Source: JADJPL01 sp041183125 (GTDB lineage Bacteria; Bacteroidota; Bacteroidia; Chitinophagales; Saprospiraceae). Taken from it: 26,065 bases of DNA. Below the pieces are notes generated by a model. That model did not search any database, had not been told where the DNA came from, and saw nothing but the letters and a program-made list of their open reading frames with translations. Location: contig JBEGMH010000008.1 of NCBI GenBank assembly GCA_041183125.1, forward strand, positions 1 through 26,065, in the 5' to 3' direction. Shown here piece after piece: positions 23,054 to 26,065 of the stretch. A program made the translations under genes and the position numbers. Numbering within the stretch: position 1 is the stretch's first letter; every line of letters starts with the position of its first letter.

Positions 23054-23551
23054 ATGAATAAGTTTCTGTTGTGTTTGGCCTTTTTTGTAGGCAGCGGTGC
23101 TTTTGCGGAGTCCCTGACGGCCCAGGCACGGGTGTTGACCTTGAGTGCGGGGCAGCTCAGTGGCAAAACCGGGGCAACGGTCTGCGTCAATGTGAGCGCA
23201 TCGGGTATGCGCAAGGTGATTTCTATGCAGTACTCCGTCAAATGGGACAGCAAAGTACTGGAACTGGTGGAGGTCAAAAACTATCGGCTGCCGGGCTTGG
23301 CCAAAGACAATTTTGGCACCCACCAAAAAGCATTGGGCCTGCTGACCTGTCTTTGGATAGACGACACGCTGAAGGGGATAGACCTTCCCAATGGCTCGCC
23401 CCTCTACCAGCTCTGTTTTCGGATAAAAGGCAAAACGGGTGCGTCCAGTACCATCTCTTTTGTGCAAAAACCGACCCCCTTTGAATCGGTCAACGCGTAC
23501 GAACAAATGATGCAAATCGTAGGCGTTTCGGGGAAGGTGACGGTATTGTAA
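23054..23551 (+). CDS. Secreted single-cohesin-domain protein
   Basis: A 165-residue protein with a signal peptide (about residues 1-25, ending TAQA), after which nearly the whole chain is one cohesin-like beta-sandwich. The pattern is VLTLSAGQLSGKTGATVCVNVSASG, then ISMQYSVKWDSKVLELVEV, LTCLWIDDTLKG, LYQLCFRIKGKTG and a terminal SGKVTVL. Cohesins bind dockerin modules in cellulosomes, but many Bacteroidota have free cohesin-like domains with no cellulosome. No dockerin, sorting domain or glycoside hydrolase is attached or adjacent. The fold assignment rests on pattern; the partner is unknown. It is monocistronic, bounded by its own -7 box and a strong terminator. Confidence 0.8.
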   Translation: MNKFLLCLAFFVGSGAFAESLTAQARVLTLSAGQLSGKTGATVCVNVSASGMRKVISMQYSVKWDSKVLELVEVKNYRLPGLAKDNFGTHQKALGLLTCLWIDDTLKGIDLPNGSPLYQLCFRIKGKTGASSTISFVQKPTPFESVNAYEQMMQIVGVSGKVTVL

Positions 23552-23587
23552 AAAAAACGGGGGTCCCGATCGGGACCCCCGTTTTTT
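23552..23587. terminator. Bidirectional intrinsic terminator, perfect 36-base palindrome
   Basis: A6, a 24-base GC-rich palindrome (23558-23581, CGGGGGTCCC...GGGACCCCCG with a GATC centre), then T6. Either strand gives a 10-bp stem with a U tract, so it ends both the cohesin transcript and the convergent rlpA transcript. It starts one base after the cohesin stop codon. Confidence 0.92.
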
Positions 23588-23627
23588 CGGCACGGAAATG
23601 CCTTAGTGTGGTTCGCCTATCGGCAGA

Positions 23628-24542
23628 TTAGTAGTTTTTGACGCTCAGGTCCACTACAAAGCCGTCAATTTTGTGTTTGCGTTTGAGGTTGTCAGCATAT
23701 ACGCTGGCACTGGCTTCCGAGGTAAAGGGCCCGAGGATGATCTTGTAGATCGGGCTGACGCCGTCTTCTGAGGGCTGGATGCTGACCAGGATATCCTCGA
23801 ACCATTTCCCCTGGAGGTCGGCAATTTGGTCGAGGAGGACTTCGGGGTTGCTCAAAGCCATCACCTGTACGCCAAAGCCTTTGGTCGGGGAGTTGTGCAG
23901 GGCGATTTTGTACAGCCCAAATTGCTTGAAGTCCCCGCGTACTAAAGGATAGATTTTAGTGTCTATCGCCTTGTAGGTACGTGCGGTGGTCGTAGCCGCA
24001 CCGGATTTGGCCTGCAGGCCGGGGCTGGGCACCGTTGGCTCGGCAGCGGGCTTGGCCGTCTGGGTCTTTGCCACCACCGGAACAGGGCTCTTTGCCGGCT
24101 GGGTGTTTACTTTAGCGGGGTCAACGGGTGCGGTGGAGGGGCTGGTGCTACCCTTGCCTTTAGCGGTGGTCTCCGTTTGGGTTTTGCCCACCACTTCTAC
24201 GATGACATTGGCCGTGCCACTGGTATTGAGCCCGATTTTTAGGGCCGCCGCCCGGGAGAGATCCACAATCCTACCGGAAATATAGGGCCCACGGTCGTTG
24301 ACGGTTACAATGACCGAGCGCCGGGCGCGCTCGTCGGTGCGGGTCACCTTGAGCTGTGTGCCCATCGGGTGGATTTTATGGGCCGCAGTGAGCTTGTCTT
24401 TGTCGTAGGGTTGACCGGATGCGGTACGGCTTCCTTGGAAGCTGTCGTCGTACACAGCGGCAATGCCGGTTTCCTGGGAGTAGGCGAGGCTCGCGGAGCA
24501 TAACGCAGCCGCAAATAATAGGCGTCTGATTACAGTGTTCAT
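23628..24542 (-). CDS. rlpA: RlpA-family septal lytic transglycosylase with SPOR domain
   Basis: A 304-residue exported protein. The signal peptide covers about residues 1-22 (ending AYS). Residues 25-115 form the double-psi beta-barrel of RlpA: IAAVYDDSFQGSRTASGQ, LTAAHKIHPMGTQLKVT and VNDRGPYISGRIVDLSRAAA, including the D-R-G-P and D-L-S motifs. A Pro/Thr/Lys/Ala-rich linker follows (about 118-190), and the C-terminus (about 215-300) is a SPOR domain (GFGVQVMALSNPE, YKIILGPFTSEASA) that binds denuded glycan at division sites. RlpA cleaves such glycans in some bacteria. There is no lipobox Cys, so it is secreted and not lipid-anchored, unlike E. coli RlpA. Confidence 0.92.
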   Translation of the reverse strand: MNTVIRRLLFAAALCSASLAYSQETGIAAVYDDSFQGSRTASGQPYDKDKLTAAHKIHPMGTQLKVTRTDERARRSVIVTVNDRGPYISGRIVDLSRAAALKIGLNTSGTANVIVEVVGKTQTETTAKGKGSTSPSTAPVDPAKVNTQPAKSPVPVVAKTQTAKPAAEPTVPSPGLQAKSGAATTTARTYKAIDTKIYPLVRGDFKQFGLYKIALHNSPTKGFGVQVMALSNPEVLLDQIADLQGKWFEDILVSIQPSEDGVSPIYKIILGPFTSEASASVYADNLKRKHKIDGFVVDLSVKNY

Positions 24543-24565
24543 GATGTTATTTTTTTTAATCGCTT

Positions 24566-24597
24566 CAAAAGTAAATAAAAAGTGTTAGATACGCAAA
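24566..24597 (-). promoter_or_regulatory. Promoter of rlpA
   Basis: On the minus strand TTTG (24597-24594), a 20-base spacer and TACTTTTG (24573-24566) match both boxes of the Bacteroidota promoter. Transcription should start near 24560, giving a leader of about 18 bases before ATG 24542. Confidence 0.75.
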
Positions 24598-24611
24598 TGG
24601 CCATATTTGCG
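24592..24611. repeat. Inverted repeat CGCAAAT-N6-ATTTGCG in the rlpA/mnmA divergent region
   Basis: Two 7-base arms (24592-24598 and 24605-24611) are perfectly complementary around GGCCAT. The left arm contains the -33 box of rlpA, and the right arm contains CATATTTG, a near -7 box on the plus strand. It may be an operator or just two promoter elements in mirror order. Confidence 0.5.
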
Positions 24612-24712
24612 GCTTGTCGAGTGAACCTTCCTTCCGCGAGACTTGTTGCGGAAATGGCTGAAGGGGGAACGACGAGGATAGGAGCGGTATTTCCCCTAAG
24701 CCTCTTTTTATC

Positions 24713-24760
24713 ATCCGGGTACTGCGACGGGCGAGCGCTTTTTATCGCAGAAGCCCGGAT
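24713..24760 (+). promoter_or_regulatory. Leader hairpin just upstream of mnmA
   Basis: ATCCGGG (24713-24719) pairs with CCCGGAT (24754-24760), and inside it CTGCG (24722-24726) pairs with CGCAG (24746-24750), leaving a small 2x3 internal loop and a 19-base apical loop that contains a T5 run. It ends 14 bases before the ATG and is not followed by a T tract, so it looks like a structured 5' leader and not a terminator. A smaller stem (TTCCGC 24632-24637 with GCGGAA 24648-24653) lies upstream. Confidence 0.5.
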
Positions 24761-24774
24761 AACCAACGATTCGA

Positions 24775-25884
24775 ATGAGCAAACACGGTAGGGTATTGGT
24801 CGCGATGAGCGGTGGCATAGACAGCACCGTGACCGCCATGTTGTTGCACGAAGCGGGCTACCAGGTGGTGGGGATTACCATGAAAACCTGGGACTACGCA
24901 AATTCCGGCGGCACGAAAAAGGAAACAGGCTGTTGTAGCCTGGATTCGATCAACGACGCACGGCAGGTGGCGGTAGATATGGGTTTTCACCATTTTATCA
25001 TAGATATCCGCGACGAATTTGGCAACTACGTCATCGATAACTTCATAGAGGAATACATGGCGGGCCGGACGCCCAACCCCTGCGTCCTCTGCAATACGCA
25101 TATAAAATGGAATGCCCTCTTGCGCCGTGCCGATGCACTCGATTGCGAATTTATCGCCACAGGCCACTACGCCCGCATCATCGAGCAGGAAGGACGCCGC
25201 TTTATCCGCCGTGCCGCCGATTTGAACAAAGACCAGTCTTATGTGCTCTGGGGCTTATCCCAGGACGCATTGTGCCGAAGCCGCTTCCCCCTGGGCGAAC
25301 TCACCAAACCGGAAGTGCGCCAATTAGCATTCGAAGCCGGCTATACAGAGCTGTCGAAGAAAGCGGAAAGCTATGAAATCTGCTTTGTGCCCGATAACGA
25401 CTACCGCGGCTTTCTCAAACGCCATGTGGACGGCCTGGAAGAACAGGTGGCCGACGGAGCGTTCGTCAACCGCCAGGGCGAAGTGTTGGGCAAACACCAG
25501 GGCTATCCCTTTTACACCATCGGGCAGCGCAAAGGCCTGGGGCAAGCCTTCGGTAGCCCTATGTACGTCACCGAAATTATCCCCGAGACCAACACGGTAG
25601 TGCTCGGCCCGGTAGAGGAACTGGTGCGCAACGGGATGCAGGTGTACCAGCTCAACGTACAAAAGTACGCGGCCATACCGGAAGGGCTCGAGGCCGCGGT
25701 GAAAATCCGCCACAAAAGCCCGCCTACCCTGGCCCGGCTGGAAAACCTTTCCGAAGACCGGGTAGGGGTGTCGTTCTATGCCCACGTGAGCGGCGTAGCA
25801 CCCGGGCAATCGGCAGTCTTTTACGAAGGCGACGACGTAGTGGGCGGTGGGATTATCCACAGCAGCTATTCCGGCAGAAATTAA
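24775..25884 (+). CDS. mnmA: tRNA-specific 2-thiouridylase MnmA
   Basis: A 369-residue PP-loop enzyme that activates U34 of tRNA-Lys, -Glu and -Gln with ATP and inserts sulfur to give s2U. The PP-loop SGGIDST is at 12-18; catalytic C103 is in NPCVLCN, and the second Cys C203 in SYEICFVPDND. GHYARI and NKDQSYVLWGLSQ are family signatures. TGCCSLDSINDARQVA near 51-66 is the form usual in this phylum. The C-terminal beta-barrel (about 285-365) is complete. It is followed after 11 bases by rimM. No consensus -7 box is close upstream; the best candidate (CATATTTG, 24602-24609) would give a leader of about 160 bases. Confidence 0.95.
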   Translation: MSKHGRVLVAMSGGIDSTVTAMLLHEAGYQVVGITMKTWDYANSGGTKKETGCCSLDSINDARQVAVDMGFHHFIIDIRDEFGNYVIDNFIEEYMAGRTPNPCVLCNTHIKWNALLRRADALDCEFIATGHYARIIEQEGRRFIRRAADLNKDQSYVLWGLSQDALCRSRFPLGELTKPEVRQLAFEAGYTELSKKAESYEICFVPDNDYRGFLKRHVDGLEEQVADGAFVNRQGEVLGKHQGYPFYTIGQRKGLGQAFGSPMYVTEIIPETNTVVLGPVEELVRNGMQVYQLNVQKYAAIPEGLEAAVKIRHKSPPTLARLENLSEDRVGVSFYAHVSGVAPGQSAVFYEGDDVVGGGIIHSSYSGRN

Positions 25885-25895
25885 ATGGAAGCACT

Positions 25896-26065
25896 ATGCA
25901 GAAGGGAGAGCAGCTTTTTATTTGTATCGGGAAAACCGGCCGGCCCCACGGACTGGGCGGCGAACTTAAATTCCATGTGGACGAACGCTACTTAGAGGAT
26001 TTTCTGGAAGCGGAAGTGGTGTTCCTCGAAACCAAAGGGCAAAAACTCCCGTACTTCATCGAAGC
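25896..26065 (+). CDS. rimM: Ribosome maturation factor RimM (N-terminal part)
   Basis: The frame from ATG 25896 runs to the window end (56 codons): MQKGEQLFICIGKTGRPHG, then LGGELKFHVDE. The G-K-x-x-x-x-H-G-L-x-G-E-L-K pattern is the N-terminal signature of RimM, which binds S19 and helps mature the 3' domain of 16S rRNA. The ATG at 25885, just after the mnmA stop, is in a different frame and does not match the family. The close spacing to mnmA suggests one transcript of translation-related genes. The PRC-barrel half lies outside the window. Confidence 0.9.
   Translation, partial: MQKGEQLFICIGKTGRPHGLGGELKFHVDERYLEDFLEAEVVFLETKGQKLPYFIE

Noticed and set aside
24582..24791. A 69-codon open frame between rlpA and mnmA
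   Set aside because: It covers promoter elements and hairpins, has no recognisable family features and runs out of frame into mnmA.
1..26065. Mobile elements, CRISPR arrays, tRNA genes and phage genes
   Set aside because: I looked for transposase motifs, regularly spaced repeats, T-arm/acceptor patterns and phage proteins on both strands and saw none.

Overview
The window reads as a stretch of ordinary chromosome from a member of the Bacteroidota with fairly high GC, most like a Saprospiria/Lewinella-type organism (inference). The clues are repeated TAnnTTTG -7 promoter boxes, gene starts without Shine-Dalgarno sequences, and lineage-typical families: DUF3822, DUF4296, a DUF4369/thioredoxin protein, a DUF6438-like lipoprotein, a free-standing cohesin protein and an RlpA-SPOR protein. 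Genes are dense on both strands. I see no transposase, phage gene, CRISPR array, tRNA or rRNA.

Layout. 1-3630 (minus): a sugar transporter of the GPH/SLC45 type and an amylosucrase-like GH13 enzyme form a probable sucrose-use operon, followed by the first 25 codons of an exported or membrane protein. 3773-3898 (plus): the SRP 4.5S RNA gene with its own promoter. 4190-5877: a DUF697-SHOCT membrane protein converges on tsaD. 5979-8475 (plus): bactofilin, a pilin-like membrane protein, a DUF3822 protein that may have an actin-like PilM/GspL fold, and rsmD. 8565-13634 (plus): argS, glnS, pyrR and pyrB, tightly packed. 13784-15220: an exported thioredoxin-fold protein. 15288-16999: a short-chain dehydrogenase divergent from a SixA-like phosphatase and a DUF4296 lipoprotein. 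17113-18851: a response regulator and a histidine kinase with almost no extracytoplasmic loop. 18989-20920: an ABC-F translation factor. 20926-24542: an envelope group (DUF6438-like lipoprotein, OmpA-family lipoprotein, secreted cohesin protein, RlpA-SPOR). 24775-end: mnmA and the start of rimM.

How they fit together. Much of the window serves translation and RNA modification (SRP RNA, tsaD, rsmD, argS, glnS, mnmA, rimM, ABC-F), with pyrimidine synthesis attached. A second theme is the envelope: bactofilin, the pilin-like/DUF3822 pair, several lipoproteins, OmpA, cohesin and RlpA. I found no clearly new multi-gene system. The items most worth a second look are the pilin-like/DUF3822 pair, the structured leader before mnmA, the free-standing cohesin with a palindromic promoter region, the transporter-amylosucrase pair, and the SRP RNA locus with the ambiguous start of its downstream gene.
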